This document shows positions 35,772-45,379 of a DNA stretch of 64,000 bases, one piece after another. Location of the stretch: the NCBI RefSeq assembly GCF_018598555.1, contig NZ_JAHEWN010000003.1, positions 1-64,000 of the forward strand, given 5' to 3'. The first letter of the stretch is position 1; every line of letters starts with the position of its first letter. Source of the stretch: Curtobacterium aurantiacum (GTDB lineage Bacteria > Actinomycetota > Actinomycetes > Actinomycetales > Microbacteriaceae). Under the pieces are notes generated by a model that did not search any database, was not told where the DNA came from, and worked only from the letters and a program-made list of their open reading frames with translations. The position numbers and the translations under genes are program-made.

Positions 35772-37198
35772 GCGGACACCTCCGCGCGCTCGGCCGTTGG
35801 CCGGGCCGGTGCCCGCTCCGCGGCGCCGGGGTGGGCGGTGGACGGCGCTGCTGTTGACTGCCCCGAGGCGGGCAGGCCGAACTCCTGGAAGGCGATCCGG
35901 GCCTCCAGGCCGTAGACGGGGCGACCCGTGACGGACCGGATGATCGACGCGTTCCGCCACGCACCCATGCCGAGGTCGGGTGCGGTCAGGCCGTGCGTGT
36001 GCTCCTCGGCGTTCTGCACCCAGATGCGTCCGCCCAGGGTGTCGACGTGGTGGTCGCGGGCGACGGCCAGGCGACCGCGGGAGTCGCGGGCGACGAGGTG
36101 CTCGACCGGGTCGAGGAACCGCGGCACCCGCGGGGTGTACCCGGTGGCGAGCACCAGCTGCTCGACCTCGTGCTCGTACGTCTGGTCGAGCTGCTCGTGG
36201 CGGAGCGTCAGCCGGTAGGTACCGCGGTCGGCGAGCCAGGCGGCGTCGACGACGCTCGTCTCGGTCCGGAGCGTCGTCGGGACCGGGCCGCGCGCGCTGA
36301 TCCGGTAGAGCTGGTCGTACAGGTCGTCGACCAGGTCGGCGCTGATGCCCTTGTACAGGCCGCGCTGCTCCCGGCCGAGGCGGTCACGGACGGCTTCGGG
36401 CAACCCGTGGAAGTGGTCCGTGTACTCCGGGCTCGTCATCTCGAGGGTGAGCTTGGTGTCCTCCATCGGGAAGAACCGGGGCGAGCGCGTGATCCAGTCG
36501 AGGCGGTAGCCGTCCTGCCGGACGTCCTCGAGCAGTTCGCGGTAGACCTCGGCGGCGGACTGCCCGCTGCCCACGACGGCGATGGACCCGGCGTCGCGCA
36601 GGGCGTCGCGGTTCGGCAGGAACTCGGCGGAGTGGATCGCCGGTCCGCCGATCCCGCGCAGCGGGGCGGGGACGGACGGCTCGGTGCCGATGCCCACGAC
36701 GACGTGGTGTGCGCGGTACGTCTCGGGACCCTGATCGGTCTCGGCGTGCACCGTGAACGTGTCGGTGACCGGGTCGTGCTCGACGGCGGTCACCCGGCGG
36801 CCCCACCGCAGGGTGTCGAGCCGGTCGGCTGCCCAGCGGCAGTAGGCGTCGTACTCGCTGCGCAGGGGGTGGAAGTCTTCGCGGATGTAGAACGGGTACA
36901 GCCGCCCGGTCTCCTTGAGCCAGGCGAGGAACGAGAACGGCGAGGTCGGGTCGGCCATCGTCACCAGGTCGGCGAGGAACGGCACCTGGATCGTGGCGTC
37001 GTCGAGCATCATGCCGTGGTGCCAGGCGAAGCCGTCGGCAGCGTCGAGGAACACCGCGTCGAGGTCGGCGATCGGGTCGGTCAGGCAGGCGAGGCCGAGG
37101 TTGAACGGGCCGATGCCGATGCCGACGACGTCGTGGACGGTGGCGGTGTCGGCGGTGCGGTCGGCGCCTGCGCTGTCGGCGGTGCGGTCGGCGGTCAT
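35768..37198 (-). CDS. Lysine/ornithine (diamine) N-monooxygenase, siderophore pathway
   Basis: The 476-residue flavoenzyme hydroxylates a terminal amine, probably cadaverine or putrescine made by the upstream decarboxylase, like DesB. It shows the FAD motif GIGIGPFNLGLACL (near 26-38), FLADLVTMADPTSPFSFL, the NADPH motif AVVGSGQSAAEVY (near 207) and ATGYTPR. The C-terminus is Ala-Pro rich. ATG at 37198 has GGGAG upstream. Four-base ATGA overlaps join it to the genes on both sides, giving one tightly coupled operon. Confidence 0.94.
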   Translation of the reverse strand: MTADRTADSAGADRTADTATVHDVVGIGIGPFNLGLACLTDPIADLDAVFLDAADGFAWHHGMMLDDATIQVPFLADLVTMADPTSPFSFLAWLKETGRLYPFYIREDFHPLRSEYDAYCRWAADRLDTLRWGRRVTAVEHDPVTDTFTVHAETDQGPETYRAHHVVVGIGTEPSVPAPLRGIGGPAIHSAEFLPNRDALRDAGSIAVVGSGQSAAEVYRELLEDVRQDGYRLDWITRSPRFFPMEDTKLTLEMTSPEYTDHFHGLPEAVRDRLGREQRGLYKGISADLVDDLYDQLYRISARGPVPTTLRTETSVVDAAWLADRGTYRLTLRHEQLDQTYEHEVEQLVLATGYTPRVPRFLDPVEHLVARDSRGRLAVARDHHVDTLGGRIWVQNAEEHTHGLTAPDLGMGAWRNASIIRSVTGRPVYGLEARIAFQEFGLPASGQSTAAPSTAHPGAAERAPARPTAERAEVSA

Positions 37199-38619
37199 CG
37201 GGTCGCTCCCTCGGTCGTGGTGGTGGTCGCTCGGACGCGCTCGGCCGTCGCGACGACGTGCTCCAGCGATGTGCGCATCTGCGCGGGGGTCGTCTCCGGG
37301 TTGAGCAGCGTGAGCTTGTTGCACGGGCGGCCGTCGATGACCGTCTTGGCGATGAGGACCCGGCCCTCGGCGAGCAGGGCCGAGCGGATCGGGGCGACCA
37401 GCGCGTCGGCGTCGGCGTCCGTCATGCCCGCGGGCTGCCAGCGGAACAGCACCGTGCTGAGCTGCGTCGGCGCGACGAGCACCAGGTCGGGGTGCTCGTC
37501 GACGATCCGGTGGGTGGCCGCGGCGAGGTCGATGACGGCGTCGAACGCGGCCCCGATCGCGTCGGCCCCGGTCGCGCGCAGGGTGGCCCAGAGCTTCAGG
37601 GCGTCGAACCGGCGGGTGGTCTGCAGGGACTTGTCGACCTGGTTCGGCTCGGCGGCGTCCTCGGGGTTCAGGTAGTCGGCGTACCAGGCGGTGCGGCGCA
37701 GGTCCTCCGGGCGCTGGACGAGCAGGGCGCTCGACGACACCGGCTGGAAGAACGACTTGTGTAGGTCGGCGGTCACGCTCCTGGCCCGTTCGACGCCGTC
37801 GAGCAGGTGCCGGCGGGTCGGGGACACGAGCAGACCGCAGCCGTACGCGGCGTCGACGTGCAGCCAGACATCCTCAAGATCGCAGACGTCCGCGATCGGC
37901 TCGAGCGGGTCGATCACCCCGCGGTCGGTCGTGCCGGCGGTCGCGACGACGGCCATCGGCGTCTGCCCGGCTGCGCGGGCGGAGGCGATCGCCTCGGCGA
38001 GGGCGGCCGGCACCATCCGGCCGGTGTGGTCGGTGGCGACGGCGACCACGGCCTCGAGCCCGAGCAGCCGCGCGGACTTCGCGATGCTGAAGTGGGTCTC
38101 CGCGGTCGTGAACACCGTGCCGTTGGTGCCGAGGGCCTCGCGCGCCAGCAGCAGGGCCTGCAGGTTCGACTGCGAGCCGCCCGAGGTGAAGATGCCGTCC
38201 CCCGCGGCGAACCCGATCCGACCGGCGAGCCAGGCGACGACGTGCCGCTCGATCTCGGTGCCGATGCGGGACTGGTCCCAGGTGTCGACCGAGGGGTTCA
38301 CGGCGGCCAGGACCGACTCGGCGGCGACCGCGGGCAGCGCGACCGGGCAGTTGAGGTGCGCGAGGTAGGCCGGGTCGTGGAACCAGACGGCTTCGCGGAC
38401 GAACAGCTCGTCGAGTTCGGCGAGCGCGCGGTCGGTCCCGAGGGGTTCGGCGTCGAGGTCGACGTCGTGCACCCGGGCCCGGAGGACGTCGGGAGCGGTG
38501 TCCGTCGTCGGACGGTCGGCGGCGGCGAAGCGGTCGGCCAGACGGTCCACCGTCGACGTCACGGCGGAGCGGTAGCGCTCGGCGGTGGCGGTGGTCAGGA
38601 GTTCGATGGGAGGTGTCAC
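37195..38619 (-). CDS. PLP-dependent lysine/diamino-acid decarboxylase, siderophore pathway
   Basis: The 474-residue group II decarboxylase, like DesA, should convert lysine or ornithine to the diamine used for hydroxamate siderophores. It has GIFTSGGSQSNLQALLLARE, VWLHVDAAYGCGLL and the PLP-lysine motif SVTADLHKSFFQPVSSSALL with K288. The start is GTG at 38619. The iron box begins 2 bases upstream, so the longer frame to 38658 would translate the operator and is rejected. TAGCCT lies 8 bases before the GTG, suggesting a leaderless transcript. It is the first gene of the operon. Confidence 0.94.
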   Translation of the reverse strand: MTPPIELLTTATAERYRSAVTSTVDRLADRFAAADRPTTDTAPDVLRARVHDVDLDAEPLGTDRALAELDELFVREAVWFHDPAYLAHLNCPVALPAVAAESVLAAVNPSVDTWDQSRIGTEIERHVVAWLAGRIGFAAGDGIFTSGGSQSNLQALLLAREALGTNGTVFTTAETHFSIAKSARLLGLEAVVAVATDHTGRMVPAALAEAIASARAAGQTPMAVVATAGTTDRGVIDPLEPIADVCDLEDVWLHVDAAYGCGLLVSPTRRHLLDGVERARSVTADLHKSFFQPVSSSALLVQRPEDLRRTAWYADYLNPEDAAEPNQVDKSLQTTRRFDALKLWATLRATGADAIGAAFDAVIDLAAATHRIVDEHPDLVLVAPTQLSTVLFRWQPAGMTDADADALVAPIRSALLAEGRVLIAKTVIDGRPCNKLTLLNPETTPAQMRTSLEHVVATAERVRATTTTTEGATR

Positions 38620-38620
38620 G

Positions 38621-38639
38621 TTAGGTAAGGCTAACCTCA
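38621..38639 (-). promoter_or_regulatory. DtxR/IdeR/DmdR-type iron box
   Basis: The 19 bases TTAGGTAAGGCTAACCTCA match the iron-box consensus TTAGGTTAGSCTAACCTAA (read on either strand) at 17 of 19 positions. The site covers the -10 region of the siderophore operon, so iron-loaded repressor should block transcription directly. The same overlap is known for desA in Streptomyces. Confidence 0.92.
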
Positions 38640-38738
38640 CAAAGCGCGATCGTGCCACCCGAACGAGGGCCGTTCCGACCGGCCGGGCGTGTCAGACGCT
38701 TGTCTGCCGGGGCGGTCAGGCGTCCGCCCGCCGGGGCG

Positions 38739-40685
38739 TCAGGCGTTCATGAACTCGCTCGGCTGCAGGGCCCGGCCGACGATGCGCACGTCACCGATCG
38801 ACCCGACGAACACGTTGTCGAGCTTGCCGCCGTACCGGTACCCACCGAGCAGCCACGGCTTGCCGACGGTGCTCAGACCGCGGTTCGGGGTGGACGGGTT
38901 CCGCACGACCGGGCACCCGTCGACGTACAGAACGGTGTGCGTCCCGTCGTTCACCACGGCCACGTGCCACCAGGCTCCGAGTGGCAGTTCGTGGCCCCAG
39001 TTCGTCAGCGATCCGTCCTGGCTCGCCGGGTACACGCACCACTGCAGTTCACGGTCCCCCGACAGGCTCAGGGTCACGGCGGGTTCGTCCGGGTCGCCGT
39101 CGGCTCCGGTCGCCTTCCCCACCTGGCCGGCGCTCGAGTACTGCGACAGCAGGGCGCTGAACCCGTTCGCGCTCGGGTCGAACGTGGTCGGCAGCGCGAA
39201 GAACGCCTCGACCGTGTAGCCGTGGGGGAACCGGGTCCGGTTGAGCGGAGCCGTGTCGACGGTCTGCAGGTGGTCCCCACCGGTCTTGCCGCCCTGCAGT
39301 GCGAGGCCGCCGGCGCCCGGCTGGTCGGGGTGGTGCGCCGCCGTCCAGCGCAACGCCCCCGCGACGGCACCGGTCCGGCGCGCGACCACCAGGTCGTTCC
39401 CCCGTCCGCTCTGGTCGCGCACCCGCGTCGTCGGCGCGAGCGCCGCCCCGTCCGGGTTGCCGTCGAACCGCCAGTACGCCAGCGTCCCCGGCACCACCAT
39501 GCGTGCCGCCGGCCGGGAGGCCCGTGGTGCGACCGGCGCGAACCCCGCGAAGCGCGCGTCGAAGTCCACCGCCATGGTGAAGCGGTCGACGTCGCCGCTG
39601 AGCGCGGTCTCTTGGGCCGCGAGCTCGTTCGCCTCGCCGAGCCCACCAGCGAGCAGGAACGGCGACAGCGTCTCGACGTCGATGACGTTCCGTTCGAGGT
39701 CGACGTGGTACAGCCGGATCATGGCCGCCCCGCCGTAGTAGCGGTTCTGGTAGTTGGTCAGGTGCAGGGCGACGTCGTGTCCCACGGCGTTCTTCGCCGT
39801 CGTGCGACCCGGCCCCCAGTAGTGCCCGTTGAGCGTCAGGAACACCTGGTCGTGCTTCGTGATGAAGGAGTCCCAGAGCTGCTGACCGTAGGGGTCGAAC
39901 GCCGCCCCACCGGCGGCGTCCGAGTCGACGAGGGCGTGCGTCGTGAGGATGACCGGCGCGTGCGGCCGGGCTGCGAGCACGGAGCTGGCCCAGGCGAGCC
40001 CGCTCGCGCTCGTCCGCCAGTCGAGCGCCAGGACGACCCACTCGCGGCCGGCCGCGGTGAACCGGTGGGCGGTGTTGTAGCCGTCGGGGCTCGAACCGAT
40101 CCAGCCCGGTGCCTTCCGGAACCGCTGCGGGCCGAACACGTCGAGGTACGGGGTGCGGCCGCGCTGGTCGTCCGTCGACGAGTCGACGTCGTGGTTCCCG
40201 GCGAGCACGCTGTAGGGCGCCCCGGCACGGTCGAGCACGTCGAAGACCGCACCGGACGCACGCATCTCGGAGGCCGCGCCGTTCTGGGTCAGGTCGCCGA
40301 GGTGGACGAGGAACACCGTGTTGTGCCGGGCCTGCTCGCGGACGACGTACTCGAGCGAGGCGCGCATCGGCGCCGGGTCGACCGCGGCCCCGTCGAACAT
40401 GTACTGCGTGTCCGGCATCACCGCGACGGTGAAGCGCGGCGAGGTCGTGTCCGGGTGCCACCGACCGGTGTGTCCTCGTGTCACCGCTGCCTGGGCCGTC
40501 ACGGCTGGTCCACCGAGCGCCCCCGGGGCGACGGCGGGTGCCGCGGTCAGCGCGTCTGCCACGGCCGGGTCGCTGCCGAGTCCGTTCGACGCCATGAGGC
40601 CCGCGGCACCGGCCAGGCCGGAACCGACCAGGAAGCCGCGGCGGGAGACGGGGGTACGGTCGCGGTCTCCAGGAGTGTTCTGCAC
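38739..40685 (-). CDS. Tat-exported metallophosphoesterase with LamG-like domain
   Basis: The roughly 648-residue protein starts with a twin-arginine signal (SRRGFLVGSGLAGAAGL). A calcineurin-like phosphoesterase follows: MPDTQYM, HLGDLTQNGAA, VLAGNHDVDS and ILTTHALVD, which hold the metal ligands. After about residue 400 a concanavalin/LamG-like domain begins (AYWRFDGN, DQSGRGNDL, WWHVAVVNDGTHTVLYVDG, and GSIGDVRIVGRALQPSEF at the end). It should be a secreted phosphoesterase or nuclease that binds glycans; the substrate is unknown. GTG at 40685 is a tentative start, as no strong ribosome site is visible. Confidence 0.88.
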   Translation of the reverse strand: MQNTPGDRDRTPVSRRGFLVGSGLAGAAGLMASNGLGSDPAVADALTAAPAVAPGALGGPAVTAQAAVTRGHTGRWHPDTTSPRFTVAVMPDTQYMFDGAAVDPAPMRASLEYVVREQARHNTVFLVHLGDLTQNGAASEMRASGAVFDVLDRAGAPYSVLAGNHDVDSSTDDQRGRTPYLDVFGPQRFRKAPGWIGSSPDGYNTAHRFTAAGREWVVLALDWRTSASGLAWASSVLAARPHAPVILTTHALVDSDAAGGAAFDPYGQQLWDSFITKHDQVFLTLNGHYWGPGRTTAKNAVGHDVALHLTNYQNRYYGGAAMIRLYHVDLERNVIDVETLSPFLLAGGLGEANELAAQETALSGDVDRFTMAVDFDARFAGFAPVAPRASRPAARMVVPGTLAYWRFDGNPDGAALAPTTRVRDQSGRGNDLVVARRTGAVAGALRWTAAHHPDQPGAGGLALQGGKTGGDHLQTVDTAPLNRTRFPHGYTVEAFFALPTTFDPSANGFSALLSQYSSAGQVGKATGADGDPDEPAVTLSLSGDRELQWCVYPASQDGSLTNWGHELPLGAWWHVAVVNDGTHTVLYVDGCPVVRNPSTPNRGLSTVGKPWLLGGYRYGGKLDNVFVGSIGDVRIVGRALQPSEFMNA

Positions 40686-40784
40686 AGCTCGGCACCGTAC
40701 GGACCGTGGGGGAACGCCCCGGGTCGGCCCCGTGAACACCAGATCTCCCGATCCCCCCAGTTCGGTGTGGACCGGTGAGGACTC

Positions 40785-43223
40785 CTACAGCTTCTCGATC
40801 GGGGCGATCTTGATGAGGAGCTTCTTGCGGCCCGCCGAGTCGAACGCGATCTCGGCGATCCGCTTGGCACCCTGACCCGTCACCGCGGACACCGTGCCCT
40901 CGCCGAAGTCGACGTGCTTGATGCGGTCGCCGGCGACGAGTTCCATGTCGCCGTTGTCGCGCACCTGCCCGGACACCCGGTTCGCCCACTCGGTCTTCGG
41001 GCGGGTCTTCGAGGCCGCCGCTGCACGGTCGTACGAGCCGCCGCCCCAGCCGCCACCACCGCGGTAGCCGCCGCCACCGTTGAAGCCGCCGTCACGCTTG
41101 GCGTTCAGGGCTCGGGGCTGCGTGCCACCGCGGCTGTTGGCCATGCCCGGGGACTGCTTCCACTCGATGAGCCCCTCGGGGATCTCCTGCAGGAAGCGCG
41201 AGGGCATCGCCACGTTCACGTCGCCGAACTGGGCGCGGGTCATCGCGAGCGACAGGAACAGGACCTTCTTGGCGCGGGTGATGCCCACGTAGAACAGCCG
41301 GCGCTCTTCGGACGGACCACCGGGTTCGTTGGCGGACATCCGGTGCGGGAGCAGGTCTTCCTCGACGCCGGTCAGGAACACCGCGTCGTACTCCAGGCCC
41401 TTCGCGGTGTGCAGGGTCATCAGCGACACCGTGCCCGAGGAGTCGTCGAGCTCGTCCGCCGCGGCGACCAGCGACACCTCGGTCAGGAAGTCCGACAGGG
41501 TGCCCTCGGGATTGTTCTTCTGGAACTCCCGCGTGACGGCCACGAGCTCGTCGATGTTGTCGGCGCGAGCGGCGTCCTGCGCGTCGGGCGACTTCCGCAG
41601 GTTGTCGAGCAGCCCGGAGCCGTCGAGCAGCTGCGTCAGGGTGTCGACCACCGGCTGGGTCTGGGCCTTCTCGGACACCGAGTCGAGCAGGGCGGCGAAC
41701 TCCGTGATGGCGTTCCGCACCTTCGGCCCGAACCCGAGCTCACCCGCGTGCCGCAGGGCGTCGCGCATCGTCGTCTCGTGCTCGTCGGCGTAGCGCTGCA
41801 GCGTGGTCTCGGTGACCGCGCCGATGCCGCGCTTCGGGACGTTGAGGATGCGCCGCAGCGACATCGGGTCGGCCGGGTTGGCGACGGTGATCAGGTACGC
41901 CATCGCGTCCTTGATCTCGGCTCGCTCGTAGAACTTGGTGCCGCCGAGCACCCGGTACGGGATCGCCGCGCGGATGAAGATCTCTTCCAGCGCACGGGTC
42001 TGCGAGTTCGTCCGGTAGAACACCGCCATGTCGCGGTAGTCCATGCCGTCTTCGCGCAGGCGCTGGATCTCGTCGGCGACGAACTGGGCCTCGTCGTGGC
42101 CGGTGTACCCGGTGAAGCCGATGATCTTCTCGCCGGCGCCGACGTCCGTGAACAGGCTCTTCGCCTGGCGGTCGAAGTTGTTCGCGATGACGGCGTTCGC
42201 GGCGTCGAGGATGTTCTGCGTGGACCGGTAGTTCTGCTCGAGCAGGATCGTCTTGGAGTTCGGGAAGTCGCGCTCGAACTCGACGATGTTGCGGATGTCC
42301 GCTCCGCGGAACGCGTAGATGGACTGGTCGGAGTCGCCGACCACGGTCAGGGACGCGGGGGCGATGGAACCGTCGGTCTCGCGCATCCGGGCGACGTGCT
42401 GGCCGGAGTCCTCGAGCTTGTCGACCTGCTCGACCGGCACCGGGCGGGTGAGCTCGCGGATCAGGGCGTACTGGGCGTGGTTCGTGTCCTGGTACTCGTC
42501 GACCAGGATGTACCGGAAACGCCGCTGGTACAGCGCGGCGACGTCCGGGAAGGCCCGGAACAGGAACACCGTCTGGCCGATGAGGTCGTCGAAGTCGAAC
42601 GCGTTCGCCCGGCGGAGCTCGTTCGTGTAGCGCCGGAACACCTCGGTGAACATGACTTCTTGCGGGTCGTTCACGTTGATGTTGCGCGCGTAGGTGTCGA
42701 TGTCCTGCAGCTCGTTCTTGAGCTTCGAGATCTTCGACGCCGCGGCACCGACGGTCAGCCCGAGGGAGTCGGCTTCGAGCTCCTTGATGATCCGCTTCAG
42801 CAGCGCCTTGGAGTCGGCGGAGTCGTAGATCGTGAACGACTGCGGGAACCCGAACCGCTCGGCTTCACGACGGAGGATCCGCACGCACGCCGAGTGGAAC
42901 GTCGAGATCCACATCCCCTCGGCCTCACCACCGACCAGTGCCCGGACGCGCTCGCGCATCTCGGCCGCGGCCTTGTTCGTGAACGTGATCGCCAGGATCT
43001 GCGAGGGCCAGGCTTCGCGGTTGGCGAGCAGCAGCGCGATGCGGCGGGTGAGCACGCTCGTCTTGCCGGAACCGGCGCCGGCCACGATCAGCAGGGACTC
43101 GCCGCGGTACTCGACGGCTTCCTTCTGCTGGGGGTTCAGACCCGCGGTGAACGGGTCTTCGTACGCGCGGGCACCGGCGCCCGGCTCGGGCGTCGATTCG
43201 AAGGGGTCGAGCACGATCGTCAT
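40785..43223 (-). CDS. pcrA: UvrD/PcrA-type DNA helicase
   Basis: The 812-residue superfamily 1A helicase acts in repair, replication restart and transcription-coupled processes. Motifs: Q-motif LNPQQKEAV, Walker A AGAGSGKTSVL, ITFTNKAAAEM, ILVDEYQDTNHAQY, VGDSDQSIYAFRGAD, LEQNYRST, TLHTAKGLEYDAVFL, YVGITRAKK. A Gly-rich stretch precedes a Tudor-like C-terminus (DRIKHVDFGEGTV, KKLLIKIAPIEKL) that in PcrA binds RNA polymerase. The ATG at 43223 has no Shine-Dalgarno; TAGACT lies 9 bases upstream. Confidence 0.96.
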   Translation of the reverse strand: MTIVLDPFESTPEPGAGARAYEDPFTAGLNPQQKEAVEYRGESLLIVAGAGSGKTSVLTRRIALLLANREAWPSQILAITFTNKAAAEMRERVRALVGGEAEGMWISTFHSACVRILRREAERFGFPQSFTIYDSADSKALLKRIIKELEADSLGLTVGAAASKISKLKNELQDIDTYARNINVNDPQEVMFTEVFRRYTNELRRANAFDFDDLIGQTVFLFRAFPDVAALYQRRFRYILVDEYQDTNHAQYALIRELTRPVPVEQVDKLEDSGQHVARMRETDGSIAPASLTVVGDSDQSIYAFRGADIRNIVEFERDFPNSKTILLEQNYRSTQNILDAANAVIANNFDRQAKSLFTDVGAGEKIIGFTGYTGHDEAQFVADEIQRLREDGMDYRDMAVFYRTNSQTRALEEIFIRAAIPYRVLGGTKFYERAEIKDAMAYLITVANPADPMSLRRILNVPKRGIGAVTETTLQRYADEHETTMRDALRHAGELGFGPKVRNAITEFAALLDSVSEKAQTQPVVDTLTQLLDGSGLLDNLRKSPDAQDAARADNIDELVAVTREFQKNNPEGTLSDFLTEVSLVAAADELDDSSGTVSLMTLHTAKGLEYDAVFLTGVEEDLLPHRMSANEPGGPSEERRLFYVGITRAKKVLFLSLAMTRAQFGDVNVAMPSRFLQEIPEGLIEWKQSPGMANSRGGTQPRALNAKRDGGFNGGGGYRGGGGWGGGSYDRAAAASKTRPKTEWANRVSGQVRDNGDMELVAGDRIKHVDFGEGTVSAVTGQGAKRIAEIAFDSAGRKKLLIKIAPIEKL

Positions 43224-43235
43224 GTCCGCAACAGT

Positions 43236-44246
43236 CTAGGCCGGACCCCCGACAGCGGACCGAGCGAGCACCGCCAGGTCGGGGTGGTCGGCGAACACCC
43301 CGTCGAGTCCGGTGCGGATCACCGACGCGAACCAGCGTTCCCAGTCGCCGAAGGCCGCGACGTCGCCGCCCCGACGCAGTGGCGACGGCAGGAACCGGTT
43401 CTCCGGACGGAGGGTCCACGTGTAGACCGCGAGGCCTGCGGCGTGGGCGCGGTCGACGATCGCGCTGCGGACCGGGGTCGGGTCGTCGAGTGCGACGCTG
43501 TCCACGCCGGCCATCAGGGTGCCCAGGTCGACGCTGATGCCGTGGAACTCGGCCGCGAACGACGCGAGCGCGTCCTCGGAACGTTCGGCGGCGTAGGTCG
43601 GTGCGAGCGTCCCGTGGGACGCGACCTCGTCGGCGGCGCTGCCACGGGCCTCCTGGAGGTACACGAGCCGACCGCCGGTCCCACGCGCACGCAGGTCCCG
43701 GAGCACGCCCTTCTCGAAGCTCTCCACCGTGAGCCGCTCGTCCTGCCGCCACCCGGCCTCGCCGAGCGCAGCGTCGATGAGCTCGCCCATCGGGAACCCC
43801 GCGCGGTCGAAGAACGCGGCGTGCTTGACCTCGGCGACGAGCCCGACGGGGCGGGGCGCAGCGTCGAGGATCGCGAGCAGGTCCTCGAGCCGCAGGATCG
43901 GCTGTTCCCCGTCGTGCTCGGCCGATCCCGGGCGCAGCACCGGCAGGCGCTCGCGGGTGCGGAGCGTCTGCAGCTCGGACCACGTGAAGTCCTCGGTGAA
44001 CCAGCCGGTCAGCGTCTGGCCGTCGACGGTCTTCGTCGTGCGCAGGTGCCGGAACTCGGGGCGGTCGGCGACGTCCGTGGTGCCCGACACCTCGTTCTCG
44101 TGCCGGAGCACCAGCACGCCGTCCTTCGTGGGCACCAGGTCCGGTTCGATCGCGTCGGCTCCGAGCTCGATCGCGAGCTCGTAGGCACTCCGCGAGTGCT
44201 CGGGGCGGTAGCCGGACGCGCCGCGGTGGGCGATGACGAGGGTCAT
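43236..44246 (-). CDS. Glycerophosphodiester phosphodiesterase
   Basis: The 336-residue GDPD-fold protein opens with IAHRGASGYRPEHSRSAYELA, followed by GADAIEPDLVPTKDGVLVLRHENEVSGTTD, which carries the general catalytic histidines and metal-binding Glu/Asp. It hydrolyses glycerophosphodiesters to glycerol-3-phosphate. The large insert between strands resembles GlpQ-type enzymes, but no signal peptide is present, so it should be cytoplasmic. ATG at 44246 has TAGGGT six bases upstream and appears leaderless. It sits 12 bases upstream of pcrA on the same strand. Confidence 0.93.
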   Translation of the reverse strand: MTLVIAHRGASGYRPEHSRSAYELAIELGADAIEPDLVPTKDGVLVLRHENEVSGTTDVADRPEFRHLRTTKTVDGQTLTGWFTEDFTWSELQTLRTRERLPVLRPGSAEHDGEQPILRLEDLLAILDAAPRPVGLVAEVKHAAFFDRAGFPMGELIDAALGEAGWRQDERLTVESFEKGVLRDLRARGTGGRLVYLQEARGSAADEVASHGTLAPTYAAERSEDALASFAAEFHGISVDLGTLMAGVDSVALDDPTPVRSAIVDRAHAAGLAVYTWTLRPENRFLPSPLRRGGDVAAFGDWERWFASVIRTGLDGVFADHPDLAVLARSAVGGPA

Positions 44247-44352
44247 GGCGCGACCCTACTTGCCGTGGGTGACCGGCGGGCCGCCTGTGTCGCGGGACAC
44301 ACTCCTCGCTCCGGAGTCCGTCGTTCCCAGCGTCGGCGCCGAGCATCGCCGC

Positions 44353-45348
44353 ATGACCGTCCGTTCGCTCTCCACCGCCGTCGAGGCCCGGATCGACCGT
44401 GCCGCACGCCGTGTGCTCGATGCCGGGCGCCAACCGCACCGGCCCGTCCGGGTGTTCGTCACCGAGTTCCTGGTGTTCGGCGCGAAGCAGGCCTGGGCGT
44501 GCGCGTTCGGGGCGCTGCTGCTCGGCACGATGGCCGTGGTGCACCTGACCGTGCCGGCAGCGATGCGGAACGACGTGCTGACGATCGCGGCCGTGCTGCT
44601 GCAGGTCGGCATGCTCGTGTTCGGGCTCGAGACCCTGCGGGAGCTCCGGGTCGTGCTGCTCTTCCACGTCGTGGGCACCGCGATGGAGGTGTTCAAGACC
44701 CACATGGGTTCGTGGACCTACGAGCCCGGCGGGTTGCTCGTCGTCGCCGGGGTGCCGCTGTTCTCGGGGTTCATGTACGGCGCCGTCGGCTCGTACATGG
44801 TGCGGGTGTACCGGCTGTTCGACCTGCGGTTCGACCGGTACCCGCGGCAGTGGCTGCTGGCCGTCGTCGCGGGCGGTGTCTACCTGAACTTCTTCGGCCA
44901 CCACTTCGTCGCAGATGCCCGGTACGTCCTGCTCGCGCTCGTGCTGCTGCTCTTCGCCCGCACCACCATGCACGTCCGGGTCCACCGGGCGACGATGCGG
45001 ATGCCCGTGCTCGTGGCGATGGCCCTCGTCGCGGTGTTCATCTGGGCGGCCGAGAACGTCGCCACCTGGGCCGGGGCGTGGAGCTACCCGGCGCAGCTCG
45101 CGGTGTGGCAGCCGGTGGCCCCGACCAAGATCGTGGCGTGGTTCCTGCTCATGACGATCTCGGTCACGCTCGTCACGTGGCTGTACCCGGCGCTGCCGTC
45201 GGGCTCGGCGCGCTCGACGGCGGACTCTCGACGTCTTCGAGGCATGCGCGCAGCGTGCAACCCTAGGCTTCCCTCGGCAGGGCCTTCCGGGCCCGCGTCC
45301 GCTCGCCGCGAATCCTCAGCCTTCCGCGACCGAGCGCACCTAGGCTGA
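44353..45348 (+). CDS. DUF817 family membrane protein
   Basis: The 331-residue protein has about eight membrane helices and the DUF817 pattern: RVFVTEFLVFGAKQAWACAFG, EVFKTHMGSWTYEPGG, GSYMVRVYRLFDL, FGHHFVADARYVLL, and a WAAENVATWAGAWSYP near the end. The family is predicted to be a membrane enzyme or transporter, not characterised. The ATG at 44353 begins the conserved region; a longer frame from 44233 lacks family sequence. The C-terminal 50 residues past PSGSARSTAD are low complexity. It is divergent from the GDPD gene. Confidence 0.83.
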   Translation: MTVRSLSTAVEARIDRAARRVLDAGRQPHRPVRVFVTEFLVFGAKQAWACAFGALLLGTMAVVHLTVPAAMRNDVLTIAAVLLQVGMLVFGLETLRELRVVLLFHVVGTAMEVFKTHMGSWTYEPGGLLVVAGVPLFSGFMYGAVGSYMVRVYRLFDLRFDRYPRQWLLAVVAGGVYLNFFGHHFVADARYVLLALVLLLFARTTMHVRVHRATMRMPVLVAMALVAVFIWAAENVATWAGAWSYPAQLAVWQPVAPTKIVAWFLLMTISVTLVTWLYPALPSGSARSTADSRRLRGMRAACNPRLPSAGPSGPASARRESSAFRDRAHLG

Positions 45349-45379
45349 GAGGACTCGAATCTCCTAGGAAGAGGACACC

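Noticed and set aside
40914..45266. A 1,450-codon plus-strand open frame across pcrA and GDPD
   Set aside because: It is the complement of well-recognised helicase and phosphodiesterase genes; no protein motif is present and codon use is that of a shadow frame.
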